DNA from: Ottowia sp. | Lineage (GTDB): Bacteria > Pseudomonadota > Gammaproteobacteria > Burkholderiales > Burkholderiaceae_C | Direction: 5' to 3' | DNA: 33,362 bases | Assembly: GCA_023228705.1 (NCBI GenBank) | Contig: JALOAS010000027.1 | Coordinates: 1 to 33,362 of the forward strand | Part shown: positions 1-5,978 of the stretch, one piece after another | Layout of the letters: every line of letters starts with the position of its first letter | Position numbering within the stretch: the stretch's first letter is position 1 | The notes under the pieces: model-generated | Databases searched by the model: none | Told to the model about the DNA's origin: nothing | What the model saw: the letters and a program-made list of their open reading frames with translations, nothing else | Made by a program: the position numbers and the translations under genes

Positions 1-99
1 TGGCCGGCTGAAGCTGATCTGGCTACAGCGCCCCGACGGCGATGCGCCCGACGAGGAATGGCGGGCCATCCCGCCGCGCTAGGCATTGCCCACCCCCTG
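1..99. repeat. Direct repeat copy 1 (99 bp, exact)
   Basis: These 99 bases are identical to 1075-1173. They contain the 3' end of a coding sequence and its flank. Identity stops sharply at a CCCCTG, which in the second copy is also the start of another short repeat (1168-1193). The repeat may extend left beyond the window. Confidence 0.95.
2..82 (+). CDS. 3' end of a duplicated hypothetical gene (partial)
   Basis: The window opens inside a reading frame that ends in TAG at 80-82. The 26 visible residues are identical to the C-terminus of the 107-residue protein at 833-1156. Either a second full copy of that gene lies to the left, or only its 3' end was duplicated; the window edge prevents a decision. 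I do not recognise a function. Confidence 0.6.
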   Translation, partial: GRLKLIWLQRPDGDAPDEEWRAIPPR

Positions 100-175
100 G
101 TCTGTTGGCACGGGCGGCCGGGCTGCCTTCGTAGAATGGAAGTTCCACCAACCATCCTTTTGAAGGAGCCCAGCC

Positions 176-358
176 ATGACGGAAAGCAACGCAGCACGGA
201 TTGCCGACGAATACATCAAGCTCATCCTTCAGAACCAGCAGAGCCTTCTGGGGAGCGCTCCTCTGCAAAACGACGAGACGGCCCTGTATGCAGCGCAAGG
301 GATTGCGGCATTTCGGAAAGAGCTGATTCGGCTTCTCGTGGAGCAGCCGACGTACTGA
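176..358 (+). CDS. Small hypothetical protein, 60 aa
   Basis: The ATG is preceded by a good ribosome binding site (AAGGAG, about 8 bases upstream). The product is mostly helical and acidic to neutral, with no membrane segment, cysteine motif or recognised domain. It lies in the early region, downstream of the duplicated gene end, and its 3' half is antisense to the tail of the minus-strand frame 222-497. It is probably an accessory early gene. The gene call is favoured by its ribosome binding site; the function is unknown. Confidence 0.6.
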   Translation: MTESNAARIADEYIKLILQNQQSLLGSAPLQNDETALYAAQGIAAFRKELIRLLVEQPTY

Positions 359-497
359 CGCCACCCCGAGCCGCCGCCAGGGCGGCCCTGTACGCCAGAC
401 CGGCCTTGGCGCCAAACACAGCTGGGTCGGGCGATCCACTTGCGAATTGCTGCACCCATAGCAGGGCAGCGCGGGCTGCAAATTCATTCATGTCCAT
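222..497 (-). CDS. Hypothetical protein, 91 aa, 3' half doubtful
   Basis: The ATG at 497 lies one base beyond the TGA of the upstream P-loop gene (499-834), so translation is probably coupled. The first ~46 residues look like a normal small helical phage protein. The rest (about 222-358) is antisense to the gene at 176-358 and has the composition of a shadow frame. My inference is that recombination replaced the original 3' end, leaving a run-on tail. The true product may therefore be short or defunct. Confidence 0.4.
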   Translation of the reverse strand: MDMNEFAARAALLWVQQFASGSPDPAVFGAKAGLAYRAALAAARGGVSTSAAPREAESALSEMPQSLALHTGPSRRFAEERSPEGSAGSEG

Positions 498-498
498 G

Positions 499-834
499 TC
501 ACGCCTCCAGTTTCTCGGGGGTAGGGTTGGTTGCAGGCCGGGTCAGCTCGGGCGCGGACAGATCAGGAAGCCCCTGCTCTGTCGGGGCATCGGTCACCCG
601 ATCCATCCGGATGACCACATCGCCAGGGCCGGCCTTCACGGTCTTCATCGACTGGTGCTCGATGAAGTACATGTCGGCGCCCGGCGCGGTTTCCCTGGCC
701 TGCTCCAGGCTGTAGAAAATGTCGGGGTCCTGCCCTGCGCACCGGCAACCCTTCGCCTCGAAGTACTGCGCCAAGGCCAGGATGAGCTGGGACTTCCCGA
801 CGCCCTGCATACCCACCACGTGAAAGACTCTCAT
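499..834 (-). CDS. Small P-loop NTPase-like protein, 111 aa
   Basis: Near the N-terminus there is a Walker A motif (GMQGVGKS, residues ~8-15) following a hydrophobic strand. Further on, MYFIEH in the middle of the protein resembles a Walker B strand. The protein is much shorter than a full ATPase domain, so it may be a minimal nucleotide-binding protein or a truncated one. A ribosome binding site (AGGAG) lies about 9 bases upstream of the ATG. Its start codon overlaps the start codon of the divergent gene at 833. Its C-terminal ~30 residues are encoded by the short repeats at 541-596 that also encode the Cro tail, so that tail has been shuffled. The biological role is unknown. Confidence 0.65.
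   Translation of the reverse strand: MRVFHVVGMQGVGKSQLILALAQYFEAKGCRCAGQDPDIFYSLEQARETAPGADMYFIEHQSMKTVKAGPGDVVIRMDRVTDAPTEQGLPDLSAPELTRPATNPTPEKLEA
541..596. repeat. Shuffled repeat pair, order X-Y
   Basis: Unit X (541-572) matches 1189-1220 at 31 of 32 positions. Unit Y (571-596) matches 1168-1193 exactly. Here the order is X then Y; in the second locus it is Y then X. On the minus strand these units encode the C-terminus of the P-loop protein. Confidence 0.95.
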
Positions 835-1156
835 GAAACCGCTCTCCTACCTGGAAAAGACACAACGCCCCTACTCGCTGCTGTACGACCCGCAAACCGG
901 GCGCGCAGCGGCATACACGAGCAACCACCAGTTGATCGTGGAAGAGGCAACGGAGAAGCTGGTGCAGTACGCACTGGCGCACCAGCAAAACGAAAAGGCT
1001 TTCGACCCGGCGATGCAGGCCGAGGGCGCACCCCGGTGGCGGCCGCTGCCCGCGTGGGCCACGCCGGACACCCATGGCCGGCTGAAGCTGATCTGGCTAC
1101 AGCGCCCCGACGGCGATGCGCCCGACGAGGAATGGCGGGCCATCCCGCCGCGCTAG
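833..1156 (+). CDS. Hypothetical protein, 107 aa (full copy of duplicated gene)
   Basis: This frame gives a balanced, globular-looking protein with tyrosines and tryptophans spread along it, while opposite-strand frames over the same stretch look like shadows. No domain is recognised. The ATG (833-835) overlaps the ATG of the divergent P-loop gene (832-834), leaving no separate leader; upstream there is only a weak purine stretch. The last 27 codons lie in the exact repeat shared with 1-99. Its 3' end overlaps the 3' end of the convergent Cro-like gene by 4 bases. Confidence 0.6.
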   Translation: MKPLSYLEKTQRPYSLLYDPQTGRAAAYTSNHQLIVEEATEKLVQYALAHQQNEKAFDPAMQAEGAPRWRPLPAWATPDTHGRLKLIWLQRPDGDAPDEEWRAIPPR

Positions 1157-1173
1157 GCATTGCCCACCCCCTG
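1075..1173. repeat. Direct repeat copy 2 (99 bp, exact)
   Basis: Identical to 1-99, offset 1,074 bases. It covers the last 27 codons of the gene at 833-1156 and 17 bases beyond, ending inside repeat unit Y. Confidence 0.95.
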
Positions 1174-1389
1174 CTCTGTCGGGGCATCGGTCAGCTCAGG
1201 CGCGGACAGATCAGGAAGCCGGGAGCGTGCACAGACCCCCAGCACGCGGTCTGCGACGCGCGACGAAAGAACATCCGGCCACTTCGCAACGGCCTGATAG
1301 CTCACACCAAGGCGGCGCGCAGCCTCGGCCACGCTCCCGCCAAGCAATTCGATGGCTCTCGTCTTATCCATGGCTTCGGATTGAACCAT
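1153..1389 (-). CDS. Cro-like helix-turn-helix regulator, 78 aa
   Basis: Residues ~9-50 form a Cro/YdaS-type helix-turn-helix; the turn and recognition helix read AARRLGVSYQAVAKW. The gene is divergent from the CI-like gene at 1442, the classic lysis/lysogeny switch arrangement. The ATG at 1389 lies inside an operator copy; a second in-frame ATG at 1371 (MDKTRA) is a possible start. The last ~20 residues derive from repeat units Y and X and also occur, permuted, at the end of the P-loop protein, so this tail was probably acquired by recombination. It is expected to repress the CI promoter and promote lytic growth. Confidence 0.8.
   Translation of the reverse strand: MVQSEAMDKTRAIELLGGSVAEAARRLGVSYQAVAKWPDVLSSRVADRVLGVCARSRLPDLSAPELTDAPTEQGVGNA
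1168..1220. repeat. Shuffled repeat pair, order Y-X
   Basis: Unit Y (1168-1193) and unit X (1189-1220) occur in reverse order compared with 541-596. On the minus strand they encode the C-terminus of the Cro-like protein and its stop. Confidence 0.95.
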
Positions 1390-1447
1390 AGTTCATGGAG
1401 AAACGCAACCATAGTTCCTGCGCCACGTGCAACCATCAACTATGGTT
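1384..1447. promoter_or_regulatory. Immunity-region operators between cro-like and cI-like genes
   Basis: Three copies of a 10-bp imperfect palindrome: AACCATAGTT at 1384-1393 and 1407-1416 (starts 23 bp apart) and its reverse complement AACTATGGTT at 1438-1447. The outer copies cover the start codons of the two divergent genes, so a bound repressor would block initiation in both directions. Divergent promoters must lie here, but no -35/-10 pair is clear enough to place. Confidence 0.8.
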
Positions 1448-1843
1448 GATTACAGCGACAGATTGAAGAGCGCCATGGAGGCAGAGAACGTCAGCACGCA
1501 AGTGCTGGCGGATCACCTCAAGGTGTCTTATCAAGCCGTGAAAAAGGTTCTCGACGGAAAGTCGAAGGCGTTCAGCGCGCCCAACCACGAAGACGCATGC
1601 GAGCTGCTCAAGGTCTCGGGTAAATGGCTCGCGAAGGGTGAAGGGCCAAGGCGCGCGCCGGCGGCAGAAGGCAACGCCACTGTCACGTCTGACCTAGCGG
1701 AAGATGAATGGATGGCCGAAGGACGGAGGATACTCAGCGCGCTTGGCCATGAGGATCGGCGAGCGGCGGTTCTTCAACTGCGGGTCTTCGTGGCGCAGTT
1801 ACACACACCGCGCGACGGCCAAGATATACCGGTGGCCGCCTAG
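1442..1843 (+). CDS. CI-like phage repressor, 133 aa, no peptidase domain
   Basis: Residues ~5-45 form a lambda-repressor-like helix-turn-helix with recognition segment VSYQAVKKV, sharing SYQAV with the divergent Cro-like protein. I chose ATG 1442 over an upstream GTG (1427); no ribosome binding site precedes either, so the message may be leaderless, as for lambda cI from PRM. The start codon lies in an operator copy, consistent with autoregulation. At 133 residues it lacks the LexA/CI-type autoprotease domain (S24 family, usually giving ~200-240 residues), so RecA-triggered self-cleavage is not expected. The C-terminal half is probably a dimerisation segment. Confidence 0.85.
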   Translation: MVDYSDRLKSAMEAENVSTQVLADHLKVSYQAVKKVLDGKSKAFSAPNHEDACELLKVSGKWLAKGEGPRRAPAAEGNATVTSDLAEDEWMAEGRRILSALGHEDRRAAVLQLRVFVAQLHTPRDGQDIPVAA

Positions 1844-1908
1844 CAGGCCACAAGAGCGATAGCCGAACAGGGGCCACGGTGCCCCATCGCGCGGCAGACC
1901 TACGGCCT

Positions 1909-2382
1909 CTACAGGACCGCACGGGCGTGGCTAATGTCACGCCCCGTTTTGTTTGCGCAGTGCCGATTCCATAATTCGCCCGAGGCGTCAGCCTTTCCGT
2001 CTCTCACCACCATCATGCTGGTGGTGATGGCATTGAAAGAGTTCGTCGCCCGGTATTCGATGCAGAGAATACCGCCCTCCAGCCTGATGGCATTCACCAA
2101 ATCGAAGGATGCGGGGTTTTTCATGCTTGCCTTGACCGCCCGCAAGATCATCACAGCTTCTTGAAGCTCACGATCTGCGGCCAGTTCGGCAGCAGTCTTG
2201 GGCGGCGGTGATGGTGCGTTGTTGGATCTGAAAATAGCCTGAAGCACAAAGATGAGGACCAGGCCAGCGAGGGCTATCGAAAGCCTGCTCGTTGGTTTCT
2301 TGGGCGGGGCCCCGCAACTCGGGCAGGAGGCCGCCTTGTCGCTGATCGCTGCCCCGCACTCCTTGCATGTGGTCATCGCCAT
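1909..2382 (-). CDS. Zinc-ribbon, single-pass membrane protein, 157 aa
   Basis: An N-terminal zinc ribbon uses C6, C9, C20 and C23 (CxxC pairs). A hydrophobic helix at ~34-51 should span the inner membrane, followed by a proline-rich linker and a C-terminal domain of ~90 residues with no recognised family. The C-terminal domain holds two further cysteines and may lie in the periplasm. The gene is opposite in orientation to the plus-strand genes around it and is fired from an intergenic region with two CI/Cro-type operators. Position and topology suggest a lysogenic-conversion (moron) gene, possibly superinfection exclusion; that role is inference. Confidence 0.7.
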   Translation of the reverse strand: MAMTTCKECGAAISDKAASCPSCGAPPKKPTSRLSIALAGLVLIFVLQAIFRSNNAPSPPPKTAAELAADRELQEAVMILRAVKASMKNPASFDLVNAIRLEGGILCIEYRATNSFNAITTSMMVVRDGKADASGELWNRHCANKTGRDISHARAVL

Positions 2383-2429
2383 GCGTCTCCCCCTTCCATT
2401 TGTAACGAGACATTAACATATCCACGATG

Positions 2430-2462
2430 AACCATAGTTGCATGTCATCTTGAACTATGGTT
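2430..2462. promoter_or_regulatory. Second operator pair, shared with immunity region
   Basis: AACCATAGTT at 2430-2439 and its reverse complement at 2453-2462 lie in the 111-base divergent gap between genes at 2382 (minus) and 2494 (plus). The 23-bp spacing of starts equals that of the two leftmost copies at 1384-1416. This strongly suggests that the same repressor(s) control this divergent promoter region. Confidence 0.8.
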
Positions 2463-2493
2463 AAATCACTCCGTCACCACCACGGAGGGCCAC

Positions 2494-2814
2494 ATGGCAC
2501 ACCAGCACCCACCCTTCCCACTCGCCGAGCAGCAAGAGCGCGGTGTCATCTACTGGAACCACCTCGGGTCTCTGATCCACGTCTACCAGGCCCTGCAGTC
2601 CGATGCGTCCGCGTCGCGCCTGCACGCGCTGCGCCAATCTGCCATGCGGGCGCGCAGCGGCAAGGCGAATGCCGAGGCGCTGTGGGAGGCCTTCTACAGC
2701 CTGAGCGAAAAAGCCAAGGAGGCGGTTGAGACCGCCCGTCAACGCGGCCACCTGCTCTTGTGCTGGAGCGGCACCCGGGCGCTGGAGGATGCGCTGGCAG
2801 GAGGTGCGCGATGA
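2494..2814 (+). CDS. Hypothetical early protein, 106 aa
   Basis: ATG is preceded by GGAGGG about 5 bases upstream. The product is largely helical with many Ala, Arg and Leu residues and no recognised domain. It is the first plus-strand gene beyond the second operator pair, so it is likely a repressor-controlled early lytic gene. Its TGA overlaps another ATG (2811), whose frame runs antisense to the following minus-strand gene; see findings. Confidence 0.7.
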   Translation: MAHQHPPFPLAEQQERGVIYWNHLGSLIHVYQALQSDASASRLHALRQSAMRARSGKANAEALWEAFYSLSEKAKEAVETARQRGHLLLCWSGTRALEDALAGGAR

Positions 2815-2822
2815 ACCCGCGC

Positions 2823-3419
2823 TCAGTCCTGTTTGCGCGCCTTCTGCGCAGGCTGCGGCACGTGGTCTCGCCAGTGCCCGTTGCGGACAAGGCGCTCAAT
2901 CTCGCGCGCCACGCGCTCGTTCAGGTAGTCGAGCTTGCCGTCATGCCGCACCCATTGCGTGCTGCATCGCTCGCAATGAAGGCGGGTCTCCATCTGTTCA
3001 TCGTATGGGAACGGCTTCCATGCGTGCTCGTACACCAGGCGCATGTCGCACGTCGGGCAGTAGGCCCTGAAGCCATGGGGGCGGCCTGACATGTCGTATT
3101 CCCAGCGCCACAACGCGCCCAGAAGGTTGACCTGGGTGAACCGCCTGTGGTTGTCCTGCCTGGTGGCGATCAGCCGCAAGAGCCAGCTGCTCACGCTGGC
3201 GATCGACAGGATGGCGAGCAGGTACAGCTGCCACATCGAGAGGGTGATCGACTGGGAAAAGTGCCCGGAGGCCACCCGCCAGGCCACCCGCCAGGCCGTC
3301 TGCCAGGCGGAAACCAGCCAGCCGGACAACTCTGTCCAGAACCACGCCGCCGCCCCCACCGCAGCGGCCGCAGCCACGGCCTTGACCGCTGAGCGCACCA
3401 ATGAATCGCTCGATGACAT
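2823..3419 (-). CDS. Two-helix membrane protein with zinc ribbon, possible exclusion protein
   Basis: Start chosen at ATG 3419 because of the strong GGAGG ribbon-site upstream; a longer frame to 3482 lacks support. The 198-residue product has a hydrophobic N-terminal segment (~10-40), a second membrane helix (~60-80, WQLYLLAILSIAS), then a C-terminal cytosolic domain with CPTC and CERC pairs that probably bind zinc. The overall layout recalls SieB-type superinfection exclusion proteins, but I see no diagnostic motif, so this is a weak suggestion. It is a single minus-strand gene inside plus-strand early genes, typical of a moron expressed in the lysogen. TATCAT at ~36 bases upstream of the start could be a -10 box. 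Confidence 0.65.
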   Translation of the reverse strand: MSSSDSLVRSAVKAVAAAAAVGAAAWFWTELSGWLVSAWQTAWRVAWRVASGHFSQSITLSMWQLYLLAILSIASVSSWLLRLIATRQDNHRRFTQVNLLGALWRWEYDMSGRPHGFRAYCPTCDMRLVYEHAWKPFPYDEQMETRLHCERCSTQWVRHDGKLDYLNERVAREIERLVRNGHWRDHVPQPAQKARKQD

Positions 3420-3455
3420 TCCAACCTCCTGCACTGCAGATGATAGGGGCACACG

Positions 3456-3599
3456 ATGAGGATCATCGTCACCATCGCACAACGCGGCATGCCCACGCGC
3501 CGCATCACGGGCATCTGGCCCAGCACCTGCGATGCCGCGGCCTTCGGCATTGAACTGGCGGGCGAGGGTGCCCGTGTGAGCGCGAGGACCGCGCCATGA
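3456..3599 (+). CDS. Small hypothetical protein, 47 aa
   Basis: A short frame starting MRIIVTIAQRG and ending in TGA at 3597-3599, which overlaps the ATG of the next gene (ATGA). The chain of identical overlaps downstream makes this the likely first gene of the 3456-9335 operon. No domain recognised. It starts 36 bases from the divergent membrane gene. Confidence 0.6.
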   Translation: MRIIVTIAQRGMPTRRITGIWPSTCDAAAFGIELAGEGARVSARTAP

Positions 3600-3778
3600 G
3601 CTGGCTGACCGTGTCCTTTACCCGTGCACCGCGCATGCCTGCGCCCGAGCCGTTGCCCGAGATCATGGAGGCACCTCGCGATGCCTTCCTCGCCGGCTGG
3701 TGGGGCGGCATCTGCACCGGTTGCGTGATCGGCGGTGGGCTGGTCGTCATGTGGCTGAGTGCCACCGGGAGGCTGTGA
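3596..3778 (+). CDS. Small membrane protein, 60 aa
   Basis: Start overlaps the stop of the preceding gene in ATGA. A glycine-rich hydrophobic helix at ~33-55 should cross the inner membrane, with a proline-rich N-terminal half. The stop overlaps the ATG at 3778. Function unknown. Confidence 0.65.
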   Translation: MSWLTVSFTRAPRMPAPEPLPEIMEAPRDAFLAGWWGGICTGCVIGGGLVVMWLSATGRL

Positions 3779-4074
3779 TGCCGCAGTCGCACATCCCGAC
3801 CCACGTGCGCGTGGTGCGCATGCACGGCCTGGAGCCCGTCGCTGTGCGTCAGGTTCCTCTGCTGCGAGCCTGCTCCCTGTGTGTGTACGCGTCTGAACGA
3901 TCGTCCGAGACTGTACTGCAGTGCCGCTGTCCAGCCTTCGTCAGCCGGCGCGCCAGCAGCGTGCCGTGCCACGTAGCCAGGTCTGCAGCGGGCCCGTGCG
4001 GCCCCGACGCGCAGCACCTGGACATGGCGAGCTGGCACCAGGATACCGCCACGCCCGCGAGGGCCGCAGCGTGA
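3778..4074 (+). CDS. Cysteine-rich hypothetical protein, 98 aa
   Basis: ATG at 3778 overlaps the previous stop (TGATG). Pairs CSLC and CRC, with two later cysteines and several histidines, suggest a metal-binding fold, but the spacing does not match a family I can name. The stop overlaps the next start (GTGA at 4071). Sense within the operon and coupling support it; function unknown. Confidence 0.55.
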   Translation: MPQSHIPTHVRVVRMHGLEPVAVRQVPLLRACSLCVYASERSSETVLQCRCPAFVSRRASSVPCHVARSAAGPCGPDAQHLDMASWHQDTATPARAAA

Positions 4075-4379
4075 TCTGCGCCATGGCCTGCACCCCACCC
4101 ACCGAAGCCGAGCTGCGCGCCGCCTGGGAGGCCATGCGCACGCGCCGCAGCCTGCGGTGCTGGCCAGCCACGTTCGAGGACGTGATGGCCGACGCCTGGC
4201 GCTCGCGCTGCGTGGCGGTGGAGGCCGTGGCGGCGCGCACCCGGGCGCGGCAGGCGGCGCAGACACGCCAGGCCTGCGGCAAGCCCACCACCTGGCCAGC
4301 CAGCCTGCAGATCCCGCGCAGGCCTACGCCATCCATCGACCTCAAGCGCGCCGCCGCCGGCGAGCGCGACGAGGACTGA
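4071..4379 (+). CDS. Hypothetical basic protein, 102 aa
   Basis: I prefer GTG 4071, which overlaps the preceding stop; ATG 4083 is the alternative. The product is arginine- and alanine-rich and largely helical (AELRAAWEAMRTRRS), consistent with a small nucleic-acid-associated protein, but there is no recognised domain. Confidence 0.55.
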   Translation: MICAMACTPPTEAELRAAWEAMRTRRSLRCWPATFEDVMADAWRSRCVAVEAVAARTRARQAAQTRQACGKPTTWPASLQIPRRPTPSIDLKRAAAGERDED

Positions 4380-4411
4380 TCACCCACCCATCACCACAGA
4401 AGGAGCCACCC

Positions 4412-4825
4412 ATGGCCGAGATCACCCTGGTGCTGACCGACACGCCCGCCGGCGGCGTGGCCGTGCGCACCACCTACACCCCCGCCATCGGGCAGACATG
4501 CACGCCGGCCCAGGCGCGCAGCCTGGACATGCTGCTCCTGGCGCGGCACGAGGGCGACACCGTCACCGGCGACGCGCCCGAACTGCCGAACGCGGCCGCA
4601 GCCGAGCGCGACGTGCTGGCGGTGCTGCTGGCCCGTTGCCTGGGCCCGCTACGCAATGTGCTGGCCGAGGGCAGCGCAGACCGCGAGAGCGATGACGAGC
4701 TGCGCTCGCTCATCGAGCGCGCCGAGGCGGCGCTGCAGCACCTGGCCCTGCGAGCCATCGACGCCCAGCACCAGCCAGGCACCCACTATCTCGAATGGCC
4801 GACCCTGACGGAGGTGGTCGCATGA
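4412..4825 (+). CDS. Hypothetical acidic protein, 137 aa
   Basis: ATG 4412 has a strong AAGGAG site 7 bases upstream, the best in this operon. An N-terminal beta-rich part is followed by a long helical, acidic C-terminal half (~60-115) that could form a helical hairpin. The TGA overlaps the next ATG (4822). No family recognised. Confidence 0.7.
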   Translation: MAEITLVLTDTPAGGVAVRTTYTPAIGQTCTPAQARSLDMLLLARHEGDTVTGDAPELPNAAAAERDVLAVLLARCLGPLRNVLAEGSADRESDDELRSLIERAEAALQHLALRAIDAQHQPGTHYLEWPTLTEVVA

Positions 4826-5412
4826 TCGCCGCTTTCTGGAACCTCGTGGCCTGGGTGCTGTCGACGCCCGCCGTCACCGACTGGCTGATCCGGCGCGCGC
4901 AGCGCACGCCCTACCAGCACATCGCCTCGGCCGACGGGAAGTCGGTCTACATGGGCCGCTGGTGGCTGTTCAACGCCTACCCCAGCCCGTACGGCGACCA
5001 GGATCAACCCCGGTACATCGCCTGGCTGCCCAGCGTGCGCATCCATCACATCTGCCGCTCCGACCAGGACCGCGATCTGCACGACCACCCGTGGAACGCG
5101 CGCACGTTCGTGCTGCGCGGCTGGTACACCGAGGAGCGGCCCTGGGGCGCCCTGTCGGAGCGCGAAGCCCTCGCGGCCGACGGCACAGCGCCCGACCACG
5201 CTGACCGAGCGATCTTCCACCGTGTCTCCGGCTACACCGGCCGACTGCTGTTCGGGCAGTACCACCGCATCCGCACCGTGAGTGGGGGTGGCGTGTGGAC
5301 TCTGTTCATCACGGGCCGCAAGCGCGGCACCTGGGGATTCGACGTCAACGGGCAGAAGGTGCCATGGCGCACCTACCTGGGCCTGGACAAGCAGGAAGGC
5401 GGTGCAGCATGA
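4822..5412 (+). CDS. Cupin-like protein, 196 aa
   Basis: ATG overlaps the preceding TGA. A hydrophobic N-terminal stretch (WNLVAWVLST) precedes a segment with HDHPW near residue 85 and a later beta-rich part (WTLFITGRKRG). HxH plus tryptophan-rich beta strands resemble a single-domain cupin, which would hold a metal, but the second cupin motif is not clear. Cupin-like proteins of this size occur in phage early operons with unassigned roles, possibly small-molecule or nucleotide modification. Confidence 0.6.
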   Translation: MIAAFWNLVAWVLSTPAVTDWLIRRAQRTPYQHIASADGKSVYMGRWWLFNAYPSPYGDQDQPRYIAWLPSVRIHHICRSDQDRDLHDHPWNARTFVLRGWYTEERPWGALSEREALAADGTAPDHADRAIFHRVSGYTGRLLFGQYHRIRTVSGGGVWTLFITGRKRGTWGFDVNGQKVPWRTYLGLDKQEGGAA

Positions 5413-5978
5413 ACAAGCCCGCCACCCCCTACCAGCCACGCCCCAACACCTTCCCGGCCCGGGTGCTGGAATGGTTCCAGGCCAACCCAGACGAGGAGCT
5501 GACGCGCGAGGACGCGGGCCGCAAGTGGGACCTGGCGCCCAGCCAGGTGACCATCGGCCTGCGCGCCTGCGTGATCGCGGGCCTGCTGGCCTACGGGCAC
5601 AACGATGACCTGACGATGGTCTATTCGCTGCCGCGCCCGGGGAAAAAAGTAGCCTCACCGGCGCCAGCAGCCAGACCGAAAGCCGCAGCCTGGCCGGCGC
5701 CGACCACGGCCCCGGGCGCGCTCGATTTCAGCGGCATCGAGATCGAGCGCGCCGTACCCCTGCCGGCCGGACCAGCCGGGCGTATCAGCAAATGGCAGGC
5801 ACTGTTCGACCGGCTGACCGAGCCCGACACGAGCGTGCGCATCCCCATCGAATGGCGCACCGGCGTGGCTGGCCACGCCAGCAAGCTCAACCTGGCCACG
5901 AAGAAGGCCGGCAAGGGCCCGCGCTACCTGGTGCGCGTGGTCGACGCCGCGCACGCACGCTTGTGGAGGCTCGCATGA
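5409..5978 (+). CDS. Winged-helix-like DNA-binding protein, 189 aa
   Basis: Start overlaps the previous stop (ATGA). Residues ~15-65 (RVLEWFQANPDEELTRED to VIAGLLAYG) fit a winged helix-turn-helix, followed by an Ala/Pro linker (~75-105) and a second compact basic domain (~115-189). The coupled downstream ParB-like gene suggests a DNA-transaction pair. The assignment rests on pattern, not on a named family. Confidence 0.6.
   Translation: MNKPATPYQPRPNTFPARVLEWFQANPDEELTREDAGRKWDLAPSQVTIGLRACVIAGLLAYGHNDDLTMVYSLPRPGKKVASPAPAARPKAAAWPAPTTAPGALDFSGIEIERAVPLPAGPAGRISKWQALFDRLTEPDTSVRIPIEWRTGVAGHASKLNLATKKAGKGPRYLVRVVDAAHARLWRLA

Noticed and set aside
1..1220. CRISPR array or insertion sequence causing the early-region repeats
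   Set aside because: Repeats are few, of different sizes and partly coding, with no spacers, terminal inverted repeats or transposase.
58..1449. Long plus-strand open frame of 463 codons across the early region
   Set aside because: It crosses better-supported genes on both strands, contains Arg/Ala/Pro-rich shadow composition and is open because of GC bias.
1854..1890. Terminator after the CI-like gene (GGGGC/GCCCC stem)
   Set aside because: Only a 5-bp stem and no T-tract on either strand.
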